This document shows, one piece after another, positions 8,584 through 18,400 of a stretch of 64,000 bases of DNA. Position 1 is the stretch's first letter; the number at the start of each line of letters is the position of its first letter. A program made the translations under genes and the position numbers. This DNA is from Calothrix sp. NIES-4105 (GTDB lineage Bacteria; Cyanobacteriota; Cyanobacteriia; Cyanobacteriales; Nostocaceae), in contig NZ_AP018290.1 in assembly GCF_002368415.1 (NCBI RefSeq), forward strand, positions 665,461-729,460, read 5' to 3'. The notes under the pieces are model-generated. The model did no database searches. It was not told the origin of the DNA and saw only the letters and a list, made by a program, of their open reading frames with translations.

Positions 8584-10923
8584 TTAGATATCCACATAAT
8601 TATACCAATGGGACAACGCTTCCGTTAGTTGTTCTTGACTACCTCCCTGTTGCATAATTAAAATGACTATTTTATGTCTTGTTCGCTCTTCTACATTAAG
8701 GGTAGCTTCCTTTTCGATTTCACTGAGTTCAAGACCGTTTTTTAGCTTTTGCACAGATGCATGTTCGAGCATTGGTTTTAACTCATGAGGGAAATTATGG
8801 TAATTTCCACCTTGTAAACTATGCTGTTGTGCTTGAGTTAATACATTAAATCTCTCAGGAATTACGGGTTGTTCTGGATTGTAGTTGACACCAAAATTTG
8901 CTGCCATATCTAGAACGAAATGTTGACGATGAATATCCGTGAGTTCCCTTCTATACTCGTTATACCAAAATGCAAAAAGTCCCCAAGCTATTGATTCTTT
9001 TGTTTTGACACTTGCGCCACTCGCTTGGGCTAGCATCATCATTCGACCAGTTGTGTTTGATGGTCCCATACAAACAGGAATCTTAAGTACCCTGGATGTT
9101 TCAATAGGAAAGCTAGTTTCTTTTGGTGTCGCTCCTTTACCGCGCCAATCTTTATCTTCAAACTGTTTACGGGTATACTCTAATTGACCTTGATTAACTT
9201 CTGCATTTAAGCCTTGTTTACAGTTATCTGGAATGGTTACTATGCTTTTAGTTGTTTCCTTTGACCACAGAATATCTGTAATATCATGAATTGCAGCAAT
9301 AAGTAACCCAATGCTATACTTGTTAGGGTTATTCATAATATCTTTGATTGTACTCAGTCCATCCCCCATATGAGGAAGATATTTACCTTTATTTTGTTCA
9401 ATCAAAGTCAATAGGTTACCATCAAGTTTCTCTGTTTTAGTTTCAGCTAGATAGTTAGACAGTTTTTCTCGGACAAACCCTACTAGTTCGTTTTTGAGAA
9501 CTTCTGATTCCAGAACTTCTGTAGCCTGTGCTTCTTCTCCTATAATTCTAAGAGAAGCATCCGCATGACCTAAAACAGCTTGCGCTAATTCTTGGTAATT
9601 AGGATAATCTCTAGTCATTGCATGGGAACTTCCCCTAACTCGTTCTTTATTATTTGCATCGTTCCCAGGCGCATTAATCCATTCTACCAGAATTGATTGT
9701 AATTCCTCCCTTCGGTTTTTCCACTCATCCATAGCTCGAAGCGCTCTAAAAAAGTTGGGCGACTTATAAGGTACTGGTTTACTAAGTTCTTTCTGAATTT
9801 CCTCATATAAATAAGATGCTATGTTTAAAACATCCTCATTTTGAGCATCTTGACTAGGAGAAGATTCTTTATATATTGTCTTAACATCTTGACCATCTAT
9901 TTTCAATACCCGTTGCACAACGATATTGGATTGTAGTTGAGGAGAAATAGATAAGCTGAATCTAGAAATTTGATTTTTGTTTGCAACGTAAGTTTGAGCT
10001 TTACTATCCATCACATTCGCCTTTTCCTCTAAGCCGATATCATGATTAATGACTGGGCGTTGCAGTAACATTTGCGATGATAAAGGCGAAAGCAAGACAG
10101 CCGTTCCATTTTGCTGCACAACATGGGTCAACTCATGCGCCAACAACTCCTGCCCTCCTAGACTACCAGGATTGTATTCACCCGAACGAAAGAACACATC
10201 CTGCCCCGTAGTAAACGCCTTTGCCTGTATCGATTGATTTAACTGGTCAGCCCGTGCATCCGTGTGAACCTTGACTCCACTAAAATCAGCCCCAAACGCT
10301 TGTTCCATCGGTTCTCGGATATTGTCCGCGAGGGGTTGTCCGCTACCCCTTGCCTGGTTTATGGAGGCTTCTAGGTCTGGCGCCGCAGTCATTTCTGTAT
10401 CGGCTTGAAGTTGAACGACTGACTTCATCATTAGCTCATCTTCATCTGGCGCCTGACGCTGCACAGTCTGACTTTGAGCCGATTCTACGGATGCAGGTGC
10501 ATTAATTTGTTGCACAACCTGCCGCGCGACTTTATCAGCTTCTCGTTCGTATTCACTCCCCGGTTCTCCAATTGTCAGCTTTGCCTGTACGTCGGGTTGC
10601 TGTCTTGAAGCAGATGGCACGAGTTCCCTACTATGCTGCATCTGTTGCATTACCCGTTGTACGTAGCTATTGCCGTACTGCCGTTGCAACTGTAACAGCA
10701 ATTGCCGATTAGAGGATAGTTGATTAGCCTTTGTGCGATTTAAAATAGCAGCGTGGGCGCCTGGGTTAGGAATGTTAGCCATCCGGGATATTTGCTGCAT
10801 CTGTGGTTGACGCTGCGGTATAAAGGCGCCTTGTTCAGCTAATACTTTTGTTTCCTCCAACCCAGCCTGCTGCACGTGATGTGTCTTACTATGCTTTGAA
10901 TTTTCGTGCTTCTCTTTGTTCAT
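8584..10923 (-). CDS. DUF4157 effector, 779 residues, large unknown C-terminus
   Basis: Residues 1-285 are a leader plus DUF4157 domain almost identical to the protein at 21875-23317; the HELTH motif is at 263-267. After about residue 275 the two differ completely. The 480-residue C-terminus here is mostly helical, with a GPSNTTGRMMMLA segment and an IHRQHFVLDMAANFG segment that look like a conserved core, but I cannot name the family. GGAAG precedes the ATG. The upstream neighbour, 11 bp away, is a degraded copy of the eCIS AAA+ gene, so the pair AAA+ then DUF4157 effector is repeated in the locus. The modular layout is that of a polymorphic toxin with a fixed delivery domain and a variable tail. 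Confidence 0.7.
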   Translation of the reverse strand: MNKEKHENSKHSKTHHVQQAGLEETKVLAEQGAFIPQRQPQMQQISRMANIPNPGAHAAILNRTKANQLSSNRQLLLQLQRQYGNSYVQRVMQQMQHSRELVPSASRQQPDVQAKLTIGEPGSEYEREADKVARQVVQQINAPASVESAQSQTVQRQAPDEDELMMKSVVQLQADTEMTAAPDLEASINQARGSGQPLADNIREPMEQAFGADFSGVKVHTDARADQLNQSIQAKAFTTGQDVFFRSGEYNPGSLGGQELLAHELTHVVQQNGTAVLLSPLSSQMLLQRPVINHDIGLEEKANVMDSKAQTYVANKNQISRFSLSISPQLQSNIVVQRVLKIDGQDVKTIYKESSPSQDAQNEDVLNIASYLYEEIQKELSKPVPYKSPNFFRALRAMDEWKNRREELQSILVEWINAPGNDANNKERVRGSSHAMTRDYPNYQELAQAVLGHADASLRIIGEEAQATEVLESEVLKNELVGFVREKLSNYLAETKTEKLDGNLLTLIEQNKGKYLPHMGDGLSTIKDIMNNPNKYSIGLLIAAIHDITDILWSKETTKSIVTIPDNCKQGLNAEVNQGQLEYTRKQFEDKDWRGKGATPKETSFPIETSRVLKIPVCMGPSNTTGRMMMLAQASGASVKTKESIAWGLFAFWYNEYRRELTDIHRQHFVLDMAANFGVNYNPEQPVIPERFNVLTQAQQHSLQGGNYHNFPHELKPMLEHASVQKLKNGLELSEIEKEATLNVEERTRHKIVILIMQQGGSQEQLTEALSHWYNYVDI

Positions 10924-12063
10924 AATGAACTTCCCTATTTAAAAGTAAAGTCTTCCTCGTGTAATAACCGTCCCATTTTCATAAACTCCCGCTTAGTTGC
11001 CTGAAGTAAATGTTTCATAGTTATACATTCACCATCTTCAATAGCCATAAAAGCTGCGGCAACGGCTATATTACGAATTTCACCCCCCGCAACTTGAAAC
11101 TTTTGCGCCATTAATTTTAAATCTACGTCTTGAGATAGTGGCGCAAATTTCGGAAATATGTTCTCCCAAATTTGTAATCGATAATGTGTTTCTGGTTCGG
11201 GAAACTTAATTATAAAACGAATACGCCTGGTGAATGCTGCATCTAAATTTTGGCTTAAGTTAGTTGTCAGAATTGTAATACCTTCATACTCCTCCATTTT
11301 TTGCAATAGGTAAGCTACTTCTAAGTTGGCATAACGGTCATGAGCATCTTTTACTTCAGAGCGTTTGCCAAATATCGCGTCTGCTTCATCAAATAATAAA
11401 ATCGCGTTGGCGTTTTCTGCTGCTGCAAAAACTCGCTCTAAATTTTTCTCAGTTTCACCAATATATTTACTAACAATTTGTGATAAATCTATTTTATATA
11501 GTTCTAATTCTAATTCATTGGCAATGATTTGTGCTGCCATTGTTTTACCGGTTCCAGGTGAACCAGAAAACAGTACATTAATACCTTTGCCTAAAGAAAG
11601 TTTGTTTTCAAACCCCCATTGTTGGTAAACGAGACGATGATGTTTTACTTGGTTGCAAATGTCTCGCAGTTGCGTTAATGCGTTAGTTGGTAATATAATA
11701 TCATTCCAAGTATGCTGTAACGGTACTTTACGCGCTAATGAGGTTAAATCGCACCATGACTGCGCGCGCGCGATGCAGCAAACAAGTCTTGAATTTTGCG
11801 AATAACTTCATCTTGAAGAGAGGCATATATCTTTTCATATTTCAGGTCAATTTCCGATGCTAAAGCAATAACTATAATTGCAATATCAAATAGTGATTAA
11901 TTAAATTTTGCAATTAATTGCAGGCTAATGTCTAAGTTACTAATAGACGCGACAAGTAACTCTAAACCACTGGTGTCAAAATCACTATAAAGTGACGTTT
12001 CTGGTTCGCTTTTTAGGGCAGATTCTACATCATCTTCACTAATATAAAGACCTTGATAAGGGT

Positions 12064-12351
12064 CTGACTTTTCACGTTATGTGGAAAACCTAACCCCCTA
12101 ACCCCCTTCCCTACAAGGATACTGCTAGCGATTCGGGGGTGGCGCCCATTATTTCATAAAAACGGGCGTGTAGAGACGCGAAATTTCGCGTCTCTACAAT
12201 ATCGGAAATCACGCAAAATCGTGGAGATGAGGGGTTTTACCCACCATTCGCCAGCAGTATCCTACAAGGGAAGGGGGAAAAAGATATACTCCCCTCTCCT
12301 TCCTAGGAGAGGGGTTGGGGGAGAGGTTTGAAAAATGCCGTGAAAAGTCAG
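12064..12351. mobile_element. MITE-like element, family 1 copy a, with nested element
   Basis: Bounded by perfect 13-bp terminal inverted repeats CTGACTTTTCACG and CGTGAAAAGTCAG, and flanked by a 9-bp target duplication GATAAGGGT (12055-12063 and 12352-12360). It encodes no protein. The uninterrupted pre-insertion sequence is visible in the intact AAA+ gene near 25310. A second copy of the family lies at 43880-44026. The length of 288 bp is inflated by a nested element at 12117-12262. Confidence 0.85.
12117..12262. mobile_element. Nested MITE-like element, family 2
   Basis: Ends GGATACTGCTAGCGA and its near-complement TCGCCAGCAGTATCC form an imperfect terminal inverted repeat, flanked by TACAA on both sides as a possible 5-bp target duplication. 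The interior has a perfect 28-bp hairpin around GCGAAATTTCGC. It lies inside the first MITE, so it inserted later. Confidence 0.65.
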
Positions 12352-12564
12352 GATAAGGGTCGGCTACAGTAATTGAACCGTCAGCTTTTGCTGTTTTAGA
12401 TACTGCAATATCAAGTACTTTATCAAAAGCTCCTAAAAGCTGAAATAATTCTTCAATATAGTTACTCATGAGCTTAGAAAAAATATTTATAAAGCTCTTG
12501 TAGAGCGGGCCGGACAGCCCACCCCTGTATACCACTCCAACCTTCACGTATGTTAACACAGGCG

Positions 12565-13092
12565 TTAACGACGCCTCGGATGCTCTATGTCGCTAAAACC
12601 GCGCAATTGGTTTCCTTGAGGCGAACCTGTATAAACATCAGCCTTAACAACCTCCGAGGAGAACTTCAAACCTGTTCTGTTCGACAAACTAGTAATAGAC
12701 ACTTGAAAATTATTAAACTCACCCACAGGTTTACGCTCGAAGGGGATATTCTCCACAAATTTTTCCTGGCTGACAACATAGGCGCTAGAATAAAGTTTTC
12801 CTGCTGAGTCCGCAACTACAATTACTTTCCAAAAAAGTTGGGGAATTTGAATACCTCGGTGGAAAACATCGCTTTGTTGAAAGATTGGACCAGTAAAAAC
12901 AGTTGCCAATAAATCTTCTTGGTCTGTGTTTGTTAAGATGAAATTTTCCAATCCCTGCCACAGTTCCTCTGATTGGTTAAAGCGAAAGTACTGTGGAGAG
13001 CAATTTGTAAAGTGGGATGTGTCGCTGTTTGCTAACCGGGCTGTGTTTTGTTCTCCCCAAATCGGGTCTTGCCTGCGAACCAAATGACCTCA
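12565..13092 (-). pseudogene. C-terminal fragment of NUC1-type nuclease
   Basis: About 172 residues closely matching the 3' part of the protease-nuclease gene at 1-1682, starting at GHLVRRQDPIWG, immediately after the Asp-Arg of the DRGH motif. Homology stops at 13092, where plus-strand subtilase sequence begins. The protease half and the first half of the nuclease are absent, so this is a remnant. It does show the probable C-terminal sequence of the longer gene, whose end lies outside this window. Confidence 0.85.
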
Positions 13093-14081
13093 ATGCGGCG
13101 CCAGATGAGTTAAGTGTAAACACTAGAAGCCTTACAGATAGCCCAATTTTAGCAATTGAGCCAGAACGATTCTTTTATCCTATTGTCAATTTACAAGATG
13201 CCCCTGAATCTCCAGCGCTTGATGAATCCGAGTATACTTGGGGTTTACAAGCGACAAGTGTAATTGATTCTCTTGCGACTGGTGCGGGAATTAAGGTTGC
13301 AATTTTAGATACAGGTTTAGACCTAAAACATCCTGATTTTGAAGGGCGGACGATTGTTACTAAATCCTTTGTTCCTGATGAGGATGTACAAGATGAGGCA
13401 GGACACGGTACCCACTGTGCAGGTACAGCTTGCGGTGCGTTCAAACCAAAGGCTGCACCTCGCTATGGAGTTGCCCATGAAGCAGAGATTTACGTAGGAA
13501 AAGTACTGGGAAATAACGGTTTTGGCAATGGCGAGTGGATACTCGCAGGAATGAATTGGGCGGTTGATAATGGTTGCCATATCATTTCTATGTCCCTTGG
13601 TTCTGCGGCTGAACCGGGCGAAAGCTACTCTGATTTTTATGAGACTGTAGCTAGCAGGATACTTGATAGAGGCACTCTAATAGTTGCAGCTGCCGGAAAT
13701 GAGAGTACACGTAAAAGTGGGGTAATTAAACCTGTTGCAAGTCCAGCAAACTGTCCCTCAATTATGGCGGTTGCTGCTTTAGACCCTAGTTTGCAAGTAG
13801 CAGATTTCTCCTGTGGTGGAACAGAAAATGAGGGTGGAGAGGTTGATATTGCTGCTCCTGGTGTAAACGTTTATTCTAGTGTTCCTATGCCCACACAGTA
13901 CGACCGTTATAATGGAACGAGTATGGCAACACCCCATGTAGCGGGTATTGCAGCATTGTACGCCCAAACAACCGGATTTAGAGGAAGAGAACTTTGGGCA
14001 GCGCTAATTCAAAACGCTCTAGGTTTAGACTTACCCTCAACAGATGTTGGTATTGGACTAGCTCAAGCTCCCATTGAGTAG
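13017..14081 (+). CDS. Truncated, chimeric subtilisin-family protease
   Basis: Catalytic Asp98 (AILDTGLD), His130 (GHGTHCAG) and Ser near 302 (GTSMATPHVAG) are all present, with oxyanion Asn in AAAGNES, so the protease domain is complete. The first 25 codons are antisense to the nuclease fragment and cannot be native; real homology starts about 13093 with the end of a propeptide. No ribosome-binding site precedes the ATG at 13017. The gene has therefore probably lost its promoter, start and most of its propeptide through a rearrangement with breakpoint near 13092. It might still be expressed from the chimeric frame, but a pseudogene is more likely. It differs in sequence from the subtilase at 4864-6078. 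Confidence 0.6.
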   Translation: MCRCLLTGLCFVLPKSGLACEPNDLNAAPDELSVNTRSLTDSPILAIEPERFFYPIVNLQDAPESPALDESEYTWGLQATSVIDSLATGAGIKVAILDTGLDLKHPDFEGRTIVTKSFVPDEDVQDEAGHGTHCAGTACGAFKPKAAPRYGVAHEAEIYVGKVLGNNGFGNGEWILAGMNWAVDNGCHIISMSLGSAAEPGESYSDFYETVASRILDRGTLIVAAAGNESTRKSGVIKPVASPANCPSIMAVAALDPSLQVADFSCGGTENEGGEVDIAAPGVNVYSSVPMPTQYDRYNGTSMATPHVAGIAALYAQTTGFRGRELWAALIQNALGLDLPSTDVGIGLAQAPIE

Positions 14082-14333
14082 TATTTTCCTTTCTTTAATT
14101 TGTGTGGTGTCGTACTAACTGAGTACGGCGCCATTTTAAGCTTGAATACTGCCTGGATTTATAATTTTAGTGGGCTAACAAAAGTATGTTTTTAATGGCA
14201 ATATCATCGTTTGCGCGAACAAGCAAGTAAACTCAAGTATCAAACCCATAACCTAGTAACAACTGTTGTAAAAATCGTACAGCTTCACATTTTTAATTAC
14301 GTTCCAGAGTCGGCAAAATCCAAAATCCAAAAT

Positions 14334-15344
14334 TTAAAATCCAAAATTCTTTCCTTCTAACCACGCAGAAATTTTATTTAAATGTGGCTGAAGTAGAGCA
14401 ACCACCTCTGCAAACCCCTCGGCTTTTTTAGCATAATCCAAAGCGCGCTTCAACGACATTCCCGCTTCCTCTTTATCTGGCTGTGTTTTACTTAGCTCTT
14501 CTTCCACATCTTCAAAAGCATTATTAATTTTACGACGGTCAGGTGTTTCTAACTGAGCTATTATATTATATACAGCGCTAATTTCTGCTTGTATATTCAC
14601 GCTCTCAGGTGCAGGTAAACTACCTTGCTGAAAATTTATTTTAGCAGTGCTTTTATTCCCAGTTTGAATTGCACTACCAGTAACATTACCTCCAATAGAA
14701 ATCGAGCGATTTTGTTCGCTGATATTATTCTTAACAGAATCCTTCTTGGCAGATTTTACAGGCTTTATTGACTGTACTTGCTGATTGCGCGGTCTAAATT
14801 TAATTTTAGGGGTTGAATACTCTGGAATTCCTTGTAAATCAATAGAAGCACAACCCATCTTATAACAAACATCATAATTACTCGGCGCCGCCAATGCAGT
14901 ATAAAATCCCACACTAAACTTAATCGCCGCCTTATCCCCAATCGCCTTGTCCATCCCCACAACGCAATCAATATGCTGATGAATTGCTTCAGCTTGTTCT
15001 TCGCTATAACAAGCATTTAGCAAAACACACTCTACCTGTTGCTGAACCAAATCAAATAGCCTTGCTAAAGCTTGCGTACTTACCAATTGCGTGTGTCCAT
15101 AATCAGACTCAAATACTAACCCATCAGCACCCGAACCATGTCCGCAAAAGTGAACAATTGTTGGTTGATGCTCAAACAGGGAACGAGTTAAATCATCCAC
15201 CCGCACCGCCGATTCTGTTATGATTTGAAATAAATTTCTATTAGGAGATAATCGGAGCGTATTATTTATTTCCCGCACCTCTTCACCCAGGCGCAGGTTA
15301 CTAGTATCTTTGGGATTGGCTGCTAAAATTAAGATTTTTTTCAT
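14334..15344 (-). CDS. CHAT-domain (caspase-like) protease
   Basis: A 336-residue protein from the ATG at 15344, chosen because AAGGAA lies just before it; a start 11 codons upstream is possible. Residues 1-170 are a CHAT domain: His69 in HFCGHGS and Cys112 in LLNACYS form the catalytic dyad. Around residue 220 a glycine-rich motif ISIGGNVTGSAIQTGN occurs, matching GAVSGSAIISGNGN in the N-terminus of the next gene upstream. The C-terminal 100 residues are helical. The gene lies 56 bp downstream of the nSTAND1-WD40 gene on the same strand and is probably cotranscribed. In known systems CHAT proteases are executors activated by STAND sensors; the substrate here is unknown. Confidence 0.85.
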   Translation of the reverse strand: MKKILILAANPKDTSNLRLGEEVREINNTLRLSPNRNLFQIITESAVRVDDLTRSLFEHQPTIVHFCGHGSGADGLVFESDYGHTQLVSTQALARLFDLVQQQVECVLLNACYSEEQAEAIHQHIDCVVGMDKAIGDKAAIKFSVGFYTALAAPSNYDVCYKMGCASIDLQGIPEYSTPKIKFRPRNQQVQSIKPVKSAKKDSVKNNISEQNRSISIGGNVTGSAIQTGNKSTAKINFQQGSLPAPESVNIQAEISAVYNIIAQLETPDRRKINNAFEDVEEELSKTQPDKEEAGMSLKRALDYAKKAEGFAEVVALLQPHLNKISAWLEGKNFGF

Positions 15345-15400
15345 CAATTCCTTTATATATACAGTAATCACTAACACAAGGTAACAGCACGAGTTATTAA

Positions 15401-18400
15401 TTAATTCTTCTGTACTAAGCGCAGATATGGCTCGCAGGTTTTCTTTGCTTCTTTCTCGTCGTTACTTTCAGGATTCTTAAATACAGGATGATAGCGCAAG
15501 CGCTCGCAGGCTATTTTTAACCAACTATCCAATCTAATATCCCACATCATGATATTACTAAAATTACTTCTACTGGCAATTGTCTGACCATCCGTGCTTA
15601 TTGCTACAGATACTACTACACCTATATCATCGCCTTTAAAAGGCTGACCAATCTGCCGACCTTCACGGTTCCACATCCTCATAGTCCCATCTCTTCCCCC
15701 ACTGACAATTGTCTGACCATCAGTGCTTATTGCTACAGAGTATACTTCACGTTGATGACCTTTAAAAGGTGATGCCAAGGATTGACCATTGCGGTTCCAC
15801 ATCCTCACAGTCCAATCTTCACCACCACTGACAATTGTTTTACCATTAGTGCTTATTGCTACAGAGTATACTTTACCTTGATGACCTTTAAAAGGCTGAC
15901 CAATCTGCCGACCTTTTTGATCCCACATTGTCACAGTCCCATCACTATGCCCACTGACAATTGTTTTACCGTCAGTGCTTATTGCTACAGAGTATACTTC
16001 ACCTTGATGACCTTTAAAAGGCTGGCCAATCTGCCGACCTTCACGGTTCCACATTCTCACAGTCCCATCATCACCTACACTGACAATTGTCTGACCGTCA
16101 GCGCTTATTACTATAAACTGAACTCTACCTTGATGACCTTTAAAAGGCTGGCCAATCTGCCGACCTTCACGGTTCCACATTCTCACAGTCCCATCATCAC
16201 CTACACTGACAATTGTCTGACCGTCAGCGCTTATTACTATAAACTGAACTCTACCTTGATGAGCTTTAAAAGGCTGGACAATCTGCCGACCTTCACGGTT
16301 CCACATCCTCACAGTCCCATCATTATCCCCACTGACAATTGTCTGACCATTCGTGCTTATTTCTACAGAACTTACTTGACCTTGATAAGCTTTAAAAGGC
16401 TGGCCAATCTGCCGACCTTCACGGTTCCACATCCTCACAATCCCATCATTATCCCCACTGACAATTGTTTTGGTATCGGTGCTTATTGCTACATAGCCTC
16501 TTTTGCCTCGACGACTTTTAAAATGCTGATTAATCTTCTGACCTTCAGGGTTCCATATCCTCACAGTACTATCACCCCCACTGAAAATTGTCTTACCATC
16601 CGTGCTTATTGCTACAGAGTATACTGCACCTTGATGACCTTTAAAAAGTTGATTAATCTGCTTACCTTTAAGGTTCCACATCCTTACAGTCCAATCTTCA
16701 CCACCACTGACAATTGTTTTACCGTCGGTGCTTATTGCTACAGAGTTTACAGAACCTTGATGACCTTTAAAAGGTGATGCCAAGGATTGACCGTTGCGGT
16801 TCCACATCCTCACAGTCCAATCTTCACCACCACTGACAATTGTTTTACCGTCGGTGCTTATTGCTACAGACTTTACAGAACCTTGATGACCTTTAAAAGG
16901 CTGACCAATCTGCCGACCTTTTTGGTCCCACATTGTCACAGTCCCATCACTATGCCCACTGACAATTGTTTTGCCATCTGTGCTTATTGCTACAGATTGT
17001 ACCCAACTTTGATGACCTTTAAAGGGCTGACCAATCTGCCGACCTTCACGGTTCCACATCCTCACAGTCCCATCCCACCCCCCACTGACAATTGTTTTGC
17101 CATCTGTGCTTATTGCCACAGAATCTATTCTATCTTGATCGCCTTTAAAAGGCTGAACAATCTGCCGACCTTCAAGGTTCCACATCCTTATAATCCCCTC
17201 TGTATCTCCACTGACAATAGTCTTACCATCCCTGCTTATTGCTACAGATATTACTCTACCTTGATGACCTTTAAAAGGCTGGCCAATCTGCTGACCTTCA
17301 AGGTTCCACATCCTTATAATCCCCTGTGTATCTCCACTGACAATAGTCTTACCATCCCTGCTTATTGCTATAGACAATACGTGGCCTTGATGACCTTCCA
17401 GGAGATTTTTTTCTCGGCTAATCTCAACTGCACTAAACAAAGCATCTTTTACTGATTGGAGAAGTGATTGATTGGGAAAATTGAGCAAAGGCTCACGGCT
17501 TTGTCCAACGAGACTAATCGCACTCACCATCCCTTGCACAGGATATTGTGATAACATATTTTTTGCTACAATGGTGCCTTGTTCTACTCGCCCTCGTTCT
17601 GCACTTTGCCACTGGCGAGCTGCAACAAGAGTTGTTATTGTTGTAATTGCAAAACCTGATACTAATCCAATAACTCCAAACCTCAGCAAGCGCTTTCTGT
17701 TATTCTCTGCTTGTTTAGAAGCATTAAAAAATTCCAAGAGCAACGGCGCCATATTATCACGAGCGCGCAACTCATATTTCCTCAACAAATCCAAATCAGG
17801 AGGGCGCCAAAGACTCCCCTCTGGGCGCCCATTCTTCTCCCAAATCCGCGCTGCTTCTTCCAAACGGCGCCCAAAGCGAATATCACTGCGGCTGCTATCT
17901 AGCCATTCTTTCATTTTCCCCCAATTAGCAAACAACGCTTCGTGGGTAACTTCTGCGGTTTCTATTCCTTGCTCAGATGAGACAGTAACCAATCGCACTC
18001 CAGGATTGGCAAATCTGTCAATCACTCTTTTGACAGATTCTGGCTGTTCTTTATAACTAACCAAACTACTAACATTCGCACGACGACGAGTGTCGCTCGC
18101 TCCTTCTCCTAACTGCACCAATCCCAAAAATACTCTTCGAGCTATTTTCTGCTCTTCATCATTGAGATTATCAAAAATACGCTGCGCTTCTTGAGCTAAT
18201 GCTCCCCCCACACCGCCAATATTTTCCAGTGTCTTTACGGGTTCAACGCCTTTTTTTAATCCCTCCCAAATGCGGGTCAAAGCAAATTGCAGCAAGGGTA
18301 ACGCTCCCTCTCTCCCTTCTGTATCTTTTAATAAGAGAGCAACCACAGCTTCATCTAAAGGATGTCCCGCATTTTCTGCTGGTTTAGTAATCGCCCGTCG

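Larger units (their letters stand above)
10935..12471 (-). pseudogene. Degraded copy of eCIS AAA+ ATPase
   Basis: Near-identical to the intact gene at 23329-25431 from its stop codon up to about 11775, including Walker B (LLFDEAD). The second Walker A region is present at DNA level. Then about 880 bp is missing: the sequence jumps from the part matching 24180 to the part matching 25063. An extra GCGC in the alternating CG run near 11761 and several substitutions break the frame. The N-terminal part is further interrupted by a MITE at 12064-12351. The longest remaining open frame starts at the internal Met of MAAQIIAN (11540). Not functional as a full ATPase. Confidence 0.88.

Noticed and set aside
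12209..12559. Minus-strand open frame of 116 codons
   Set aside because: It reads through the MITE and the start of the dead AAA+ copy; it is composite and has no homology.
12550..12807. Plus-strand open frame of 85 codons
   Set aside because: Antisense of the nuclease fragment.
15782..17455. Two long plus-strand open frames (331 and 222 codons) with repeated PHPHSPI units
   Set aside because: They are antisense to the WD40 repeats; the periodic pattern comes from the repeat DNA, there is no ribosome site, and the composition is not protein-like.
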